NCBI RefSeq assembly: GCF_014356525.2
Contig: NC_052517.1
Location: 5,847,500-5,911,499, forward strand
Source: Nilaparvata lugens
Lineage: Eukaryota > Arthropoda > Insecta > Hemiptera > Delphacidae
Length of the DNA: 64,000 bases
Direction of reading: 5' to 3'
A model generated the notes under the pieces. It had not been told where the DNA came from and did no database searches. It saw only the letters and a program-made list of their open reading frames with translations. A program made the translations under genes and the position numbers. This document shows positions 11,173 through 23,120 of the stretch, in pieces; position 1 is the stretch's first letter; each line of letters starts with the position of its first letter.

Positions 11173-11980
11173 AATTGACCGAGCGAAGTAAGGTCTAAGA
11201 TTCAAGTCGACGGTTTGGCATTTCTCTTAATGTTTATATGTTGCGCATTAACGGCGAAACGCGGCAATAGATTTTCATGAAATTTGACAGGTATGTTCCT
11301 TTTTAAATTGCGCGTCGACGTATATGTAAGGTTTTTGGAAATTTTGAATTTGAAGGATAATATAAAAGGATAAATTGGTGCAGTCATTTGAATAGAATGC
11401 CTCCTGGACGAATACCTTTGGAGGCTAAATGCTATAAACCTACTGGGAAAAGAGACGTGGGAAGACCGAGGAAAAGATGGGTGCCGGAACAGGTTCTTTA
11501 ACAAACCTAATCCTTGAAGTGAAGAAGAAGAAGAAGAAGAAGATATAAAAGGAAAAAGGAGCCTCCTTCATACGCCAATATTGAAGTAAAAATCAGACTA
11601 TAGAATTATTCATCATAAATCAGCTAACTAGTGAACTATAATACTACCCGTTCAAAAACATCGGAAATCTTGAAAATGTATCTTTCCATTAACGTTAGTA
11701 GACAGTTTACTATAATACTACCCGTTCAAAAACATCGAACATCTTGAAAATTTTTCTTTCCATCAACGTTGTAGACAGTTGCAGCCAGACCTGATAACAG
11801 CGCTCACACTCATATTCCGGGACGACACGTCACGGTACGATAGGACAGAAAGCTCTATGTTTATTTTGGATTTTTCTAGACATTTTAAATTGATAAATTA
11901 TTTATTAATTTTCGAGAAAACATAACAACAGGTCAATGTAACTTACTGAGCGCGAGGTCTACTGTTCACAGAACTACTAG
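11173..11980 (+). mobile_element. Element C, copy 2, with a nested RTE-like LINE tail
   Basis: It starts ATTGACCGAGCGAAG and ends GTTCACAGAACTACTAG. The family has no coding capacity. An insertion (11371-11542) duplicates its target ATATAAAAGGA. Other copies: 1399-2040, 14250-15524. Confidence 0.72.
11371..11542 (+). mobile_element. 3' end of an RTE-like LINE with (GAA)n tail and 11-base target duplication
   Basis: The frame 11391-11501 reads NRMPPGRIPLEAKCYKPTGK followed by RDVGRPRKRWVPEQVL and stop. The G-K-R-x-x-G-R-P-x-x-R-W pattern is the usual C-terminus of RTE-type LINE proteins. A tail of GAAGAAG repeats follows. ATATAAAAGGA is present at 11360-11370 and again at 11543-11553. Confidence 0.78.
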
Positions 11981-12060
11981 TAATTGATGAATAAAAAGTA
12001 ATATAGAAATGATTTCGTATTTTAATGAATCTATAAATAAATGTCAAATTTTCTCTACAG

Positions 12061-12192
12061 GGAACTATACGAGAAGTCCACACAGCAGCTATAGATAATG
12101 ATGTGATAATTTTGAGAAAAAATAGTCAAGACCCTATTCCTAGAGAAATTTTGAAAAGCAGAGATTCAAAAGGGCTCACACCACTACATAAG
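12061..12192 (+). CDS. Exon 2 of ankyrin/Dpy-30 gene: start of first ankyrin pair
   Basis: Acceptor TTCTCTACAG and donor GTACGT bound a 44-codon exon in phase 0 at both ends (residues 55-98). It starts GTIREVHTAAIDND and ends GLTPLHK. The TPLH tetrapeptide is the hallmark turn of an ankyrin repeat, and the repeat is completed by exon 3. It corresponds to exon 8 (AKIKAVHAYAREG...GLTPLHE), which also starts in phase 0 straight after a Met. The middle (residues about 70-90) has diverged from exon 8. Helitron-B DNA begins about 30 bases after the donor. Confidence 0.87.
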
Positions 12193-12220
12193 GTACGTTT
12201 ATGGTTGAATTATTATATAC

Positions 12221-12450
12221 TAGCAGTTGACCCGTGCTACACAAGGATCTGATTAAAAACTTCACCTACTGAATTCTTGAAGAATTGAAAATAGGCCTAT
12301 AACAATCCTCAGTAAATTAAGAACCTAAATGCAAAATTTCAAGTTAATCAGTTGAGTAGTTGAGACGTGATGATGCGTCATTCGTGAATCTCCTATCCCG
12401 TACCTGTATGAGCCAATTATATTCTCATCATTATTATATTATAGATGTTA
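12221..12450 (-). mobile_element. Helitron B, reverse copy after exon 2
   Basis: It starts ACTAGCAGTTGACCCGTGC and ends near TATTATATTATAGATG. Its body matches family B (GAGACGTGATGATGCGTCA). Confidence 0.7.
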
Positions 12451-12529
12451 TCAATTTTGTGATAAGAAATCCTACAATATCTGCTATCAATAAATATCAC
12501 TCTCAATTACAATCTTCAATCTAAGGCCC

Positions 12530-12680
12530 GGTTGCACAAAAGCCGGTTGACTTTTGACCGTGATTAATTCCACGAGAACCAATCAGAGAAGGCTTTTTCG
12601 AAAAGAAGGCTTCTTTGATTGGTTCTCGTGGAATTAATCACAATTAAAATCTAACAGGCGTTTGTGCAACCGGCACCTGG
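12530..12680. mobile_element. Palindromic MITE E, copy 1
   Basis: Nearly the whole 150 bases fold on themselves: GCCCGGTTGCACAAAAGCCGG faces GTTTGTGCAACCGGC, and CACGAGAACCAATCAGAGAA faces its complement. Other copies: 16050-16240, 24480-24652, 30186-30335, 44160-44275, 46310-46707. Confidence 0.8.
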
Positions 12681-13089
12681 TGTTTCACGAAAATGATTGA
12701 TTAAATATTTGTCTTGAATGTGCTTGATTTGTCTATTTTATAATTTCATGATTTTTCTCATTTTTTATTTATATTTATCACTTGATAAACATTTCAACAT
12801 TTTTTTGAAACACTACTACGCATCCTGAAAATATCAATAGCCGAGACATCCCCATACATTGTCAATGTTTTAGAGACGATATTAATCACAATAGCTTGCC
12901 ACAATAGGAACCCGAGCATTGTCAATAGCTAGACAATGTATCCATTGATCCTAGGGCTTTCACAATGTTTGGTCTAAATAGTTCAGTGGGTCTCAAGTCA
13001 GTTAAGTCCCTGACTTGGGCCCGGATAGTCCACGAAGTTTCAGAAATAAGTAATGATAGCAAAAGTACTCAACTGTGTAGACTATTTCA

Positions 13090-13727
13090 CCATAGAGAAA
13101 CAATAGCGTAAGTAGATATCCCATGGTATAGGGCGTTAATGTCGCAACTTTTACTGTTATCTCAAGCCGATTACTGTCGATTTTCACTGTTTTGATCGGG
13201 TAAGAGTGTATGAACGGCACAATATGAGAGACTACCAAGCGTCATAAAGCTTCACAGGAAAAAACTACGTGGAGTATCGGCTTGAGATAACAGTAAAATA
13301 TAGCTGTTATATAGCTATGGTGAATGTGATATTTTCGAGCTCAAAATTTAAGTGTTTTTATTCTTTATTTTGTGAATTAAAGTTATAGTTTGTTTCATGT
13401 TTTTAAGAAACTTTTATTATTAATCCATCCAAATTTAAAATTGTTTGTTTTATTCTAATTTATATTTTCATCCAAATTTGAAATTGTTTGTTTTATTCTA
13501 ATTTATATTTTCGATTGTGATTTGGTGTAGAAATTTGAATGGACATAACCTATAATATTTGGACAATTTAAAACTAAATTAGGAAATTGAAGAAGTTTTA
13601 GGCAATAGCCTGTTTTTTCTTTTCCGATTCTTGTATTTTTTTGCTAAGCTTATAAATAAATAAATAAATAAAAGTTGCGACATATACACCCTATACAATG
13701 GGATATTTATTCTATTGTTTCTTTATG
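13090..13727. mobile_element. Foldback element G, copy 1, with a nested LINE tail
   Basis: Left end CCATAGAGAAACAATAGCGT, then GCAACTTTTACTGTTATCTC. The inverted right part is split: AACAGTAAAA at about 13303, then GTTGCGACATATACACCC after 13672. The middle (about 13304-13670) ends in (AAATA)n and carries a LINE 3' end motif, GTTTTAGGCAATAGCCTG. Confidence 0.65.
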
Positions 13728-14183
13728 ATTCAACTTAGTTCCCAGTGTTTTTAAATATATTAACTAATTTCCACGACGTATTATAATATAAGTCCTGTTG
13801 GTTAGTAGGCTATAAGTGTTCAGTTTTGAAGAGTATCAAAAATTTTAGTATATCACAGTGGTTCTTGAATGAATTGAAATTATTTTTTGGGATAATTCAT
13901 TGTTTTAGAGCTTTTAAACTTAGAGTAGTGTGATTTTCTAGTTTTGAATTCCAAGGATTTTATAAATATTCTAGTTTTCAAGAGTATCAAATCATCTAGT
14001 ATATAACAGTGATTCTTGAATGAATTGAAAGTATTCTTTGGGATAATTCATTGTTTTAGAGCTTCTAAACCAAGAGTAGTGTGTTTTTCTAGTTTTAAAT
14101 TCCAATGATTTTGTAAATTTTCTGGTTTCCAGTGATAATAATGAATGAGTTTCCAATATTGTAATCTCAGTTTTAAAGTATAA
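13728..14183. other. AT-rich intron with a direct duplication
   Basis: TTCTTGAATGAATTGAAA and GATAATTCATTGTTTTAGAG occur at about 13863-13940 and again at about 14010-14080, a direct repeat of roughly 150 bases. Nothing else is seen. Confidence 0.5.
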
Positions 14184-15154
14184 AGCCGTGTGCACACTGA
14201 ACAAACATGTTCGACAAACATGTTTGTTGAAAAAGTTTGGGCAAATTTTATTGTCCGAGCGAAGTGAGGTCTAAGATTCAAATCAACGGTTTGGCATTTC
14301 TTTTAATTAATGTTTAAATGTTTATATGTTTATATGCATTTACGACGAAACACGGTAATAGATTTTCATGAAATTTGACAGGTATGTTTCTTTTTTAATT
14401 GCGCGTCGACGTTTATACAAGGTATTTGGAAATTTTGCATTTCAAGGATAATATAAAAGGAAAAAGGAGCCTCCTCCATACGCCAATATTAGAGTAAAAA
14501 TCTGGTGTGGCGCACTCACACAACTTTCCTTGCCGTTATGAAAACTGATCATGTGACGCTAGTGTTCCCGCGCATCTCAAGTCTACTATTCAAAGATTTG
14601 AGCCAGCTGGTGACAGGGCAATAACGCTGGAGACACACATGAGGTCTGCTATCTCTTCATAGTGAATGATTCAATAGAATCAACAATAATTTGCAATTGA
14701 ATAATCACATTTTCTCGAATTATTTTCAATTTTAGGTGAAAATGTTACTGGACATTAATTGTAGAGATTTTCATGCTCAATCTACTCCACTTGATTTTTT
14801 TCGTTTCAATTGTATCTGAAGCCTGATAATTGGGAATCTATCTGCATTGATGGGGCGAAGCTCCTGAAATTTTTACAGATATGGGACTTGTAGCAGTTGA
14901 CAAAGCTTATCGATGACTATTTTAGGTATGAATTTGATCAAAATCGTTGGAGCTGTTTTCGAGAAAATCACGAAAAACCCTGTTTTTGATAACATTCTCA
15001 CCATTTTAGCCGCCATCTTTAATTGCATTTGATCGAAATTGTTCGTGTCGGATCCTTATAGTGAAAGGACCTCAAGTTCAAAATTTCAAGTCATTCCGTT
15101 TATTGGGAGATGAGATATCGTCTACACAGACGCACATACACTCATACATACACT

Positions 15155-15229
<75 letters not shown>

Positions 15230-15772
15230 GACCAATACCCAAAAACCAGTTTTTTGGTCTCAGGGGACCTTGAAACGTATAGAAATTTAGAAATTGGGGT
15301 ACCTTAATTTTTTTCGGAAAGCAATACTTTCCTTACCTATGGTAATAGGGCATGGAAAGTAAAAATCAGACTATAGAATTATTCATCATAAATCAGCTTA
15401 CAAGTGATTACACAGATGTGTGGAGAAGCCAGTCTATTGCTGTATTTCCATAAGGTTTATACTTTCAATCAAGTACTTGTGGATGAGAATACTGCGTGAG
15501 GTCTACTGTTCACAGAACTACTAGTTGTGTTTGACAAACAATGTTTGCCCGTGGTCAGTGTGGACGCGTCACCAAACAAAATATTTGTAAGTGAGGAGAA
15601 CAGGTTTTATGTTTTACAGATGTCAACCCTGAGAATGTTTGGAAAAACAGTAATTTCTTGTTTGACGAACAATTATTGTCCAAACTTTATAAAAGTTTTG
15701 TCACAGAGCTCCTCAACAGACATGTTTCCCGAACATGTATGTCGAACATAAGTTCAGTGTGCACACGGCTTA
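14184..15772. mobile_element. Three-level nest: MITE M containing element C containing element L
   Basis: M has inverted ends AAGCCGTGTGCACACTGAAC (14184) and GTTCAGTGTGCACACGGCTT (15753-15772). Element C occupies 14250-15524. Within C, element L (14503-15358) is flanked by GTAAAAATC on both sides. Removing L restores the C consensus (AGTAAAAATCAGACTATAG). Confidence 0.78.
15150..15226 (+). repeat. (CA)n microsatellite inside element L
   Basis: Pure CA dinucleotides with one CC interruption. The same place in the L copy at 17402-17913 carries (TG)n on the opposite strand, so the microsatellite is a family trait. Confidence 0.9.
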
Positions 15773-15787
15773 AGACTGAAGTATTAC

Positions 15788-16007
15788 TATAGTGAGGTCC
15801 ACGTTATAATGACAGTATTTGATCAACTTTGGTTTTGCCATCCTTGTCTATCATTTGACAAAGCCGGTGGTACTATCCTTTTCTAGGTCCACAACGATGA
15901 CAATTATGTTTTTGACAGTGTAGAAATATAATTAATTAATGCAGAGAATCGGCATCGCTATTCTTCTATCTTTATCCACTGCCATTATAACGTGGACCTC
16001 ACTATAG
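15788..16007. mobile_element. MITE D, complete short copy
   Basis: CTATAGTGAGGTCCACGTTA at the left faces TAACGTGGACCTCACTATAG at the right; 220 bases with a TTAATTAATT-rich middle. Other copies: 20628-20946, 25834-26911, 29707-30066 (left end lost), 38403-39126, 45613-45833; partial 10700, 58107 and 59640. Confidence 0.82.
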
Positions 16008-16383
16008 AAATATCGTAGAGAGTTGAATCTATGTGATTCATCACATTTACTAAATATGACAGGCAAACGAATGAAGAAATACCTCGAAATCAATCAGAGC
16101 CGTTCAAATTTTGATCTTGATTATCTCCACGACAACCAATCAGAGAAATCTTTTTCGACAAAAAAAAATGCTTCCCTGATTGGTTCCCGTGAAATTAATC
16201 ATGATTAAAATTTAACCGGATCTTGTGCAACTGGCACCTACGCTTCCAGTTTCCAAATGAACAGTGATTGACAGTCTTGATTCTGTTTAATCCATTTATT
16301 GAATTGATTGGATCACATTATTCATTCATTTATTTATTAATCACATTGTGTAGAAATACTTGACATGAGGAAAGGCACATGCC

Positions 16384-16830
16384 TTGGGCTCATGCCCAAA
16401 ACTGTCCCATTTCCAATTTATACTACTGTATACTGTCCAAATCAAAATGTTGGTTATGTCACTTTCACTTTTCCATGTCCAATGTTCCATTTCCAATGAC
16501 ACTTTTCCAAACTGTCCCATTTCCAATTTATACTGCTGTATACTGTCCAAATCAAAATGTTGGTTATGTCACTTTCACTTTTCCTTGTCCAATGTTCCAT
16601 TTCCAAAATGTCATTTCCAATGACACTTTTCCAAACTGTCCCATTTCCAATTTATACTTCTGTAAACTGTCCAAATCAAAATGTTGGTTATGTCACTTTC
16701 ACTTTTCCTTGTCCAATGTTCCATTTCCAAAATGTCATTTCCAATGACACTTTTCCAAACTGTCCCATTTCCAATTTATACTTCTGTAAACTGTCCAAAT
16801 CAAATGTTGGTTATGTCATTCTCACTTTTC
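16384..16830 (+). repeat. Minisatellite with units of about 124 bases
   Basis: Four head-to-tail units, each with CTGTCCCATTTCCAATTTAT, ATGTTGGTTATGTCACTTTC and TCCAATGTTCCATTTCC. The later units are almost identical. It lies 80 bases before exon 3. Single related sequences occur near 21770 and 35119. Confidence 0.85.
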
Positions 16831-16909
16831 AAAATACAATTATATAATTATATATCTATCTTATATATATATATATATATATATAATTATATTATCTATC
16901 TTCCTATAG

Positions 16910-17089
16910 GCTGCAGGACTGAGCAACGAAGCAGTAGTAAGAGAAATCCTTCTGAGGTGTCCTGAGTCCTTAAATCTGCAGGATAAGGAAGGAAGGACAG
17001 CCCTACATTACGCCGCCATTTTGAGAGACGATGGTCACATGTATGGCATTTTGAAACAGGCTGGAGCCAGAGAAGAGCTACTAGATAAG
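16910..17089 (+). CDS. Exon 3 of ankyrin/Dpy-30 gene: ankyrin repeats, block 1
   Basis: Acceptor TCTTCCTATAG and donor GTGAGT flank a 60-codon phase 0-0 exon (residues 99-158). The product AAGLSNEAVVREILLRCPES is followed by LQDKEGRTALHYAAILRDDGH and an AGAREELLDK end. It completes one ankyrin repeat and contains a second with the RTALHYAA signature. It is paralogous to exon 9, which has GRTALHYAATIPDNGHFY and ends LDN at the same place and phase. Immediately upstream is an AT microsatellite (about 16861-16890) and a four-copy minisatellite. A foldback-like element starts about 35 bases after the donor. Confidence 0.92.
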
Positions 17090-17125
17090 GTGAGTGGAAA
17101 GTCGAAAACTTCCACTGAAATTCTA

Positions 17126-18180
17126 TAGTATATTTCGCACCTAGAGCAGAAAATGAGATTTTCCCGGCTCGAAATCGGTTTTCAAGTCCGAGGCCGTAGG
17201 CCGAGTACTAGAAAAGATTGAGAGCCGGAAAAACATTTTTGCCCGTGCGAACGCTATTTTTCGCCACACACAAAAATAAACAATATATTTATATATGAGA
17301 ATAGTTGTTTACTAAGCACTTCGGAAAGCAAAAGTGGAAGGTGATAGCTCTAGCAAATCTGAGGTAATCTGAATATCAGGAAATTGTCCAAGTATTTTTA
17401 CTTTCCTTGCCCTATTACCATAGGTAAGGAAAGTATTGCTTTCCGAAAAAATTAAGGTACCCCAATTTCTAGATTTCTATACGTTTCAAGGTCCCCTGAG
17501 TCCAAAAAACTTGTTTTTGGGTATTGGTCTGTATGTGTGTGTGTGTGTGTGTTTGTGTGTATGAGTGTATGTGCGTCTGTGTACACGATATCTCATCTCC
17601 CAATTAACGGAATGACTTGAAATTTGGAACTTGAGGTCCTTTCACTATAAGGATCCGACACGAACAATTTCGATCAAATGCAATTCAAGATGGCGGCTAA
17701 AATGGCGAAAATGTTGTCCCATCAAATTATTGTTGATTCCATTAAATCATTCACTATGAAGAGATAGCAGACCTCGTATGTCCCCAGCGTTATTGCCCTG
17801 TCACCAGCTGGCTCAAATCTTCGAATAGTAGACTTGATATGTGCGGGAACACTAGCGTCAGGTGATCAATTTTCATAACGGCAAGGAAAGTTGTGTGAGT
17901 GCGCCACATCAGATTTTTACTTTTTATTCTGATTCAATTATGTGGGAGGTTGAGTTTATACTTTTTTATTCTTTCAAATGACAATAAGATGATATTATTA
18001 TATGTGTTTTAATTATTATTGAATAATGAACACAAATAATGAAAAGTTTTTTGATCACCTTTCTTAGTTCCATGTTAGCGGCTGTTCTGACGTCAGACGA
18101 GAGTCGTCTGCAAACAATGTCTTTCAGATCTACGTAGGGACTGGAAAACAGCTGCTTTCTGTGCAGTGTGGCGAAAACAT
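17126..18180 (+). mobile_element. Element I, copy 2, with nested element L
   Basis: Element I starts TAGTATATTTCGCACCTAG and ends GCAGTGTGGCGAAAA. L (about 17402-17913, GGCAAGGAAAGTTGTGTGAG end) is inserted between duplicated TTTTTACT sequences. Confidence 0.65.
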
Positions 18181-18529
18181 TTTCACAGTACATTTGTAAT
18201 GGTGAAGATGATTTTGAAAATTGTTTTTTCTGTGAAAATTGAGTTTTTAACTTTTTTAACCTCAAAATAGTGTTCCAGCAGATTTTAAATTTAAATATGT
18301 GTAACGCTAGTTCGCCTCCATGGTGCACATTGGGTAACGCTAAATGGACTAGCAAATAATGGCGGTCAGACAAACTTATGTTCTCCTGACCGAAAACTAC
18401 ACCACATCTCAAAGAATTCGGAAATATACAGTGTATATCTGGGCATTTGAGACTCATGAGCTATATTGTTGTTTATCTGCCATACGCTAGATAAATACAG
18501 TACGTGTCCCGTAGCTTTGCCTGGCGTGA

Positions 18530-19930
18530 TATCAGGAGGCTTCAGATACAATTCACACAAAAATTTCCAAGTGGAAAAGATTGAGCATGAAAATCTCTAC
18601 AATTAATGTCCAGTAACATTTCCACCTAAAATTGGAAATAAGCTCGAAATTCGAGAAAATGTTCCAATTGAACAATTGAAATGAACAATTTCGATCAAAT
18701 GCAATTCAAGATGGCGGCTAAAATGGTGAAAATGTTGTCAAAAACAGGGTTATTCGCGACTTTCTCAAAAATGGCTTCATCGATTTTGATCAAATTAATA
18801 TCTGAAATAGTCATTGATAAGCTCTATCAACTGCCACAAGTCACATATCTGTAAAAATTTCAGGAGCTTTACCCCATCTATGCAAAGTTTGATTATAGAT
18901 TTTCAATTATTAGGCTTCAGATACAATGTAAACAGAAATTTCCAAGTGGGAAAGATTGACCATGAAAATCTCTACAATTAAAGTCCAGTAACATTCTCAC
19001 CTAAAATAGAAAATAAGCTCCAAAATCAAGGAAATGTGATTATCCAATTGCAAACTGTTGGCAACTGTTGATTCTATTAAATCATTCACTATGAAGATAT
19101 AGCAGACCTCGTGTGTCTGCAGCGTTATTGTCCTGTCACCAGCTGTCAATCTTCAATATTCCATTCATTCATTCATCCCATAATTCTCAGATTCGAATCA
19201 ACTAGTTTTTAACTTATTAAGTAGAGTTCCTTATTTGAACATTACTTTGAGTTATAATTCCCAACAGCTCTAATTCATCACAACCCGGTCGTGTGTTAAT
19301 GGGAACGATATTTTATATCCTTCTAAAAGAATCGACAATTATTTGTTGAAACACCGCCGATTTATGAAGTTACATCACATTATTATATTATCGTTATTCT
19401 AATTGCATTTTATATTTACCCTCATTGATTAATTATTTATACTTTGTGAAATTCGTTGAATAACTATCATTATTGTCATTCAATGTAAATAAGTGTATAA
19501 GCCAGTAAATATTGTAACATACATGAATAAAGAAATTTAATCTAATCCAATCTAATCTTCGGATAGTAGACTTGAGATGCGCGGGAACACTAGCGTCAGG
19601 TGGTGATCAATTTTTATAACAGCAAGGAAAGTTGTGTGAGTGCGCCACACCAGATTTTGTATCTTACAGGATGCAACACGTTGCTTTTAAGAAGATACAA
19701 TGTAAAAAATATTATTAGATTTTCTCCGTATTTTTTTTAAATTAAATTTGTTTGCACACCAGCTGGCTCAGATCATTGAATAGTAGACTTGAAATGCGCG
19801 TGAACACTAGCGTCAGGTGATCAATTTTCATAACGGCAAGGAAAGTTGTGTGAGTGCGCCACACCAGATTTTGTATCTTACAGGATGCAACATGTTGCTT
19901 TTGAGAAGATACAATGTAAAATATTGTTAG
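18530..19930. repeat. Fragments of elements L and F and a GATACAA repeat
   Basis: Pieces of L recur at about 18536-18915, 18912-19150, 19557-19650 and 19755-19870 (GCGCGGGAACACTAGCGTCA). F lies at 19300-19557. The block TTTTGTATCTTACAGGATGC at 19655 and 19870 marks a tandem duplication of about 215 bases. Confidence 0.55.
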
Positions 19931-19964
19931 ATTAGACAAAAAAAATCAAATCCCGGCCCGGGCA

Positions 19965-20162
19965 ATATATTTATCTCGGGCCACTCCCGTGTTTCGGATG
20001 GACACGTTAAGCCGTCGGTCCCGGCTGCCTAAAAAGCAGTCGTTAGGTGATGTGAGAGGCCCTGAAATTGATCAGTTGCGACCTGAAAACTCTGACACCA
20101 GACCTGAGCCAGCCAGGTCACACGATATTATTATTATTATTATTATTATATTATTATTATTA

Positions 20163-20244
<82 letters not shown>

Positions 20245-20250
20245 GTTAGA
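19965..20250 (+). mobile_element. LINE 3' end with (ATT)n tail
   Basis: GGACACGTTAAGCCGTCGGT and CCGGCTGCCTAAAAAGCAGT, followed by CAGGTCACACGATATT and about 120 bases of ATT. This GC-rich motif followed by (ATT)n resembles widespread arthropod LINE 3' ends. It lies about 40 bases before exon 4. Confidence 0.65.
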
Positions 20251-20288
20251 TTTTTTCCATAAATTTTTTTTTATTAATTTGTTTGCAG

Positions 20289-20573
20289 AAAGGCCGACCC
20301 CCAGGTTACTACCAGGTGCGACCCAAGGACCTCTTAGACAATCCCCTGGTTCTGAAGGAACGACCAGAGGCGCCCAGAACTGCATCAATCATCCCCCCCG
20401 CCTGGGACTGGAGACTGTTACATTCTCCGGATTCCGGTGCATCCAGTTCCAGTGACAGCTATTACGAAACCAAGAGGGAGGCGGTGCCACAGAGGGGCGG
20501 CGGGATGAGTCACAACAATAACGGAGACAGTGCCTTTGAGGATATGGGATTGGAAGAGGGACATGATAATCAG
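20289..20573 (+). CDS. Exon 4 of ankyrin/Dpy-30 gene: end of block 1 and Ser/Pro-rich linker
   Basis: Acceptor TTTGCAG and donor GTAATT, phase 0-0, 95 codons (residues 159-253). The first residues KGRPPGYYQVRPKDLLDNP continue the ankyrin helix from exon 3 and match the position of exon 10 (LAKTPEHYLKNPGE). The rest is a low-complexity linker: a proline stretch, a Ser-rich stretch (GASSSSDSYYE) and an acidic Gly/Asn tail. The exon is more GC-rich than its surroundings. The acceptor lies about 40 bases downstream of an (ATT)n microsatellite left by a retroelement tail, so the intron 3' end has been rebuilt by an insertion. Confidence 0.9.
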
Positions 20574-20627
20574 GTAATTCGAATTTGTTCTTCTTTTTCT
20601 TCCTCCTCTTCATCTTCTTCTAGAGTG

Positions 20628-20946
20628 AAGTCCACGTTATAATGATAGTGAAGAGAGATAGGAGAACAATGTTGACGATCCTCACTGTCTTGTCAATGCC
20701 TTACCAATGACGGTAGCTGATGCAGGTTTATTGACGTAATATTAACTGTTCATTCTCGTTAAAAATAATCAATTATATTTTATTAAGCAAGAAATTATAT
20801 TTTCCATAATGAATTTTCATAGATGAAATATTTAGTTAATTAATTATCAATTCTACATTGTTAAAAGACGATCTGGCAACAGAGCAAAGCGAGAAATATC
20901 CATTGCCAATCGAACACTGCCATTATAACGTGGACCTCACTATAGT
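20628..20946. mobile_element. MITE D, copy 2
   Basis: Left AGTGAAGTCCACGTTATAATG, right TAACGTGGACCTCACTATAG. It starts about 55 bases after the exon 4 donor, behind a TTCTTCCTCC run. Confidence 0.75.
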
Positions 20947-21354
20947 TGTCTCCCTTCTGATTCACTCTCATTTTTTTCTCTTCCTTCTCTTACACATTAC
21001 ACTCTTCATCTCTTCCTCCACAAACGTTTCCTTCAACCTCTCTTCTTCTTTCTCTCTTTCTCTCTCCATCTTCATGTTATCCTCCTTTCTCTCTCCATCT
21101 CTCATGTTATTTCAATTATCCACTGCATACTGCTGTATATTACTGAAAGTTGATAACCCTGATCTACTTTCAGCCTACTTCATTTTATTAATCAATTATT
21201 TGATCTTATCTACCTATATAATTATTTTACTGTATCAATTTTCCGATTTTACTGTATCAATTTTCCGTTTTTTCCTCTTTAATATTCATATTGATTAAAA
21301 CTTTTACAATATTTCCATTAATAAATAAATCCTTAGTTTAAATAACGAAATTAA

Positions 21355-21658
21355 CGTTTTGGTAGAGAGTTAGTGGGGAGGATATTTTTAATATTCTTTC
21401 CGAAGAATGGACATTGATATGTCCAAAGCTCCGCCAATTTATGTAGATGCATAACAATATGATTATTATCCATAGTTATTATATTACAAATTGCTTTTTC
21501 ATATCATATACAGTTCAATAATTATTTTCTTAGTCTATATTATGTAAATTCATCTATAATTTTGCTGTATTGTAAGCTATTGTATATACGTGTATAAGCC
21601 AGTATATATTGTAATCTACATAAATAAAGTACTCAATCAATCAATCAATCAATCAATC
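21355..21658 (+). mobile_element. LINE F 3' end with (TCAA)n tail
   Basis: TATGTCCAAAGCTCCGCCAA through GTGTATAAGCCAGTATATAT to (TCAA)n. Reverse copies lie at 26358-26522 and 28079-28378, so this is the 3' end of a non-LTR element. Confidence 0.72.
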
Positions 21659-21849
21659 ATCTTCCTCACATCCTCGTCCTTCTTCTTCTCTTTCTCCTCC
21701 TTATTTATTCATTTATTCGTGGACAGAATCACAAATTATATTTATATGACTAGGAAGGAACAACAGGCTTGGCCCAAATCTACTCCATTCCCAAATTTTG
21801 ATAAATTAATGAAATGTACAAAAAATAGGTTATCCTCCCCCTCGTTCAC

Positions 21850-22510
21850 CTGCTCTTTTTTCTTCTTCTTCTTCTTCTTCTTCTTCTTCTTCTCCTCCTC
21901 CTCCTCCTCCTCCTCCTCCTCCTCCTCCTCTCCTCCTCCTCCTCCTCTTCCTCCTCCTCCTCCTCCTCCTCCTCCTCCTCCTCCTCCTCCTTCTCCCACA
22001 CATCCTTGTCCTTTCCTCCTCCTCTTTCTTCTTTTTCTTCTTCGTCTCCCGCTCCTCATGCTGTTCCTCTTCTTTTTCCACACCTCACCACCTTTTTCTT
22101 TTTCATCGTCCCCTCATCCCTCTTTTTATCACCATTCTCTTCTTCTTATTTTTCTTCTTCTCTTCCTCCTCCTCCTACTCCTCTTCACATTCTTCACCTC
22201 CACCACCACCTCTTCGCCTTCTCCTTCCCCTACACCTTTATCACCTTTCTTCTTCTTTTTCTAATTCCGATTTTTCTCCTACTGTTTTCCTCCTTCTGCT
22301 TCACTCCTCTTCTTCTTCTTCTTCTTCATCATCACCTCCTCCATCTCTTCGCCTTCTCCGTCCTTTTCCTTCTCCTACTCCTCCATATCAACTTCTTCCA
22401 TCCTTTTCCTATTCCTCTCTATCTCCATTTTCTTCTTCTTCCTCCCAATATCATTTTCGTGTCGTCCTCTTCCATTTCTATTTTCGTTCTTCATTGCTCT
22501 TTATCTTTCA
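21850..22510 (+). repeat. Polypyrimidine tract, (TTC)n then (TCC)n then degenerate
   Basis: A pure (TTC)n block is followed by (TCC)n to about 21990, then about 500 bases of irregular CT-rich DNA. No reading frame in it is credible as coding. Confidence 0.88.
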
Positions 22511-22622
22511 TATTGAATGAAAAAGACTAAGAAATTGTCAAAAACCACAAATTTATTGATACTTAGAAAGACCGGTTTCGGTTATTACACCATTGTCAAT
22601 CTCTGACAAACTAAAACTGAAT
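22510..22622 (+). repeat. Element S, left part
   Basis: AATGAAAAAGACTAAGAAAT, then AGAAAGACCGGTTTCGGTTA and ACCATTGTCAATCTCTG. Fuller copy at 30172-30556; another fragment at 33779-33890. Confidence 0.65.
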
Positions 22623-23120
22623 ACTAGATGGTTTATCTTTCATCTTTATCTTCCTCTTTACTTGACTTCTCTTCCATCCTCCTTCTGAGGCAGTTTAACG
22701 TCTTACCCAGGACAAGAAAAGAGCTTATTAATATTTATCTATTTGAGGCTGTTCGGAACACTTTCTTTCATTATTTAAATTGGATAATCTTTTTGAATAC
22801 AATTGTTAAGATCATCATAAGAGTGAGAAAAAGTGGCAACTGAAATTTTTAAGTGGTCTAATAAGCGAGTCATGGGTCGTTGAAGTGCTAAACTCCGTTC
22901 TCTTTCCAGATCATAAACGGTTTCGACTATTTTAACAGAACTTCTCTTGAATATTCGAAAAATGTATCTTTTCAAACTAAAACATTTTATTCCCCATATC
23001 GTTAATAAATAAAAAAGTAACATTTCTTGTAAACTCGATAACAGGTTAATTTCGGCATAAATTGCGAAAAAACGCATATTAGAACAAAGCCAATGATATT
23101 CTGAATATACGAATTAAAAA

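Noticed and set aside
19989..20120. Peptide MDTLSRRSRLPKKQSLGDVR before exon 4
   Set aside because: The DNA is a widespread LINE 3' end motif running into (ATT)n. It lacks a donor and does not fit the exon chain.
21590..22530. Ser/Pro/Leu-rich open frames
   Set aside because: Same cause: (TTC)n and (TCC)n tracts, preceded by a LINE tail.
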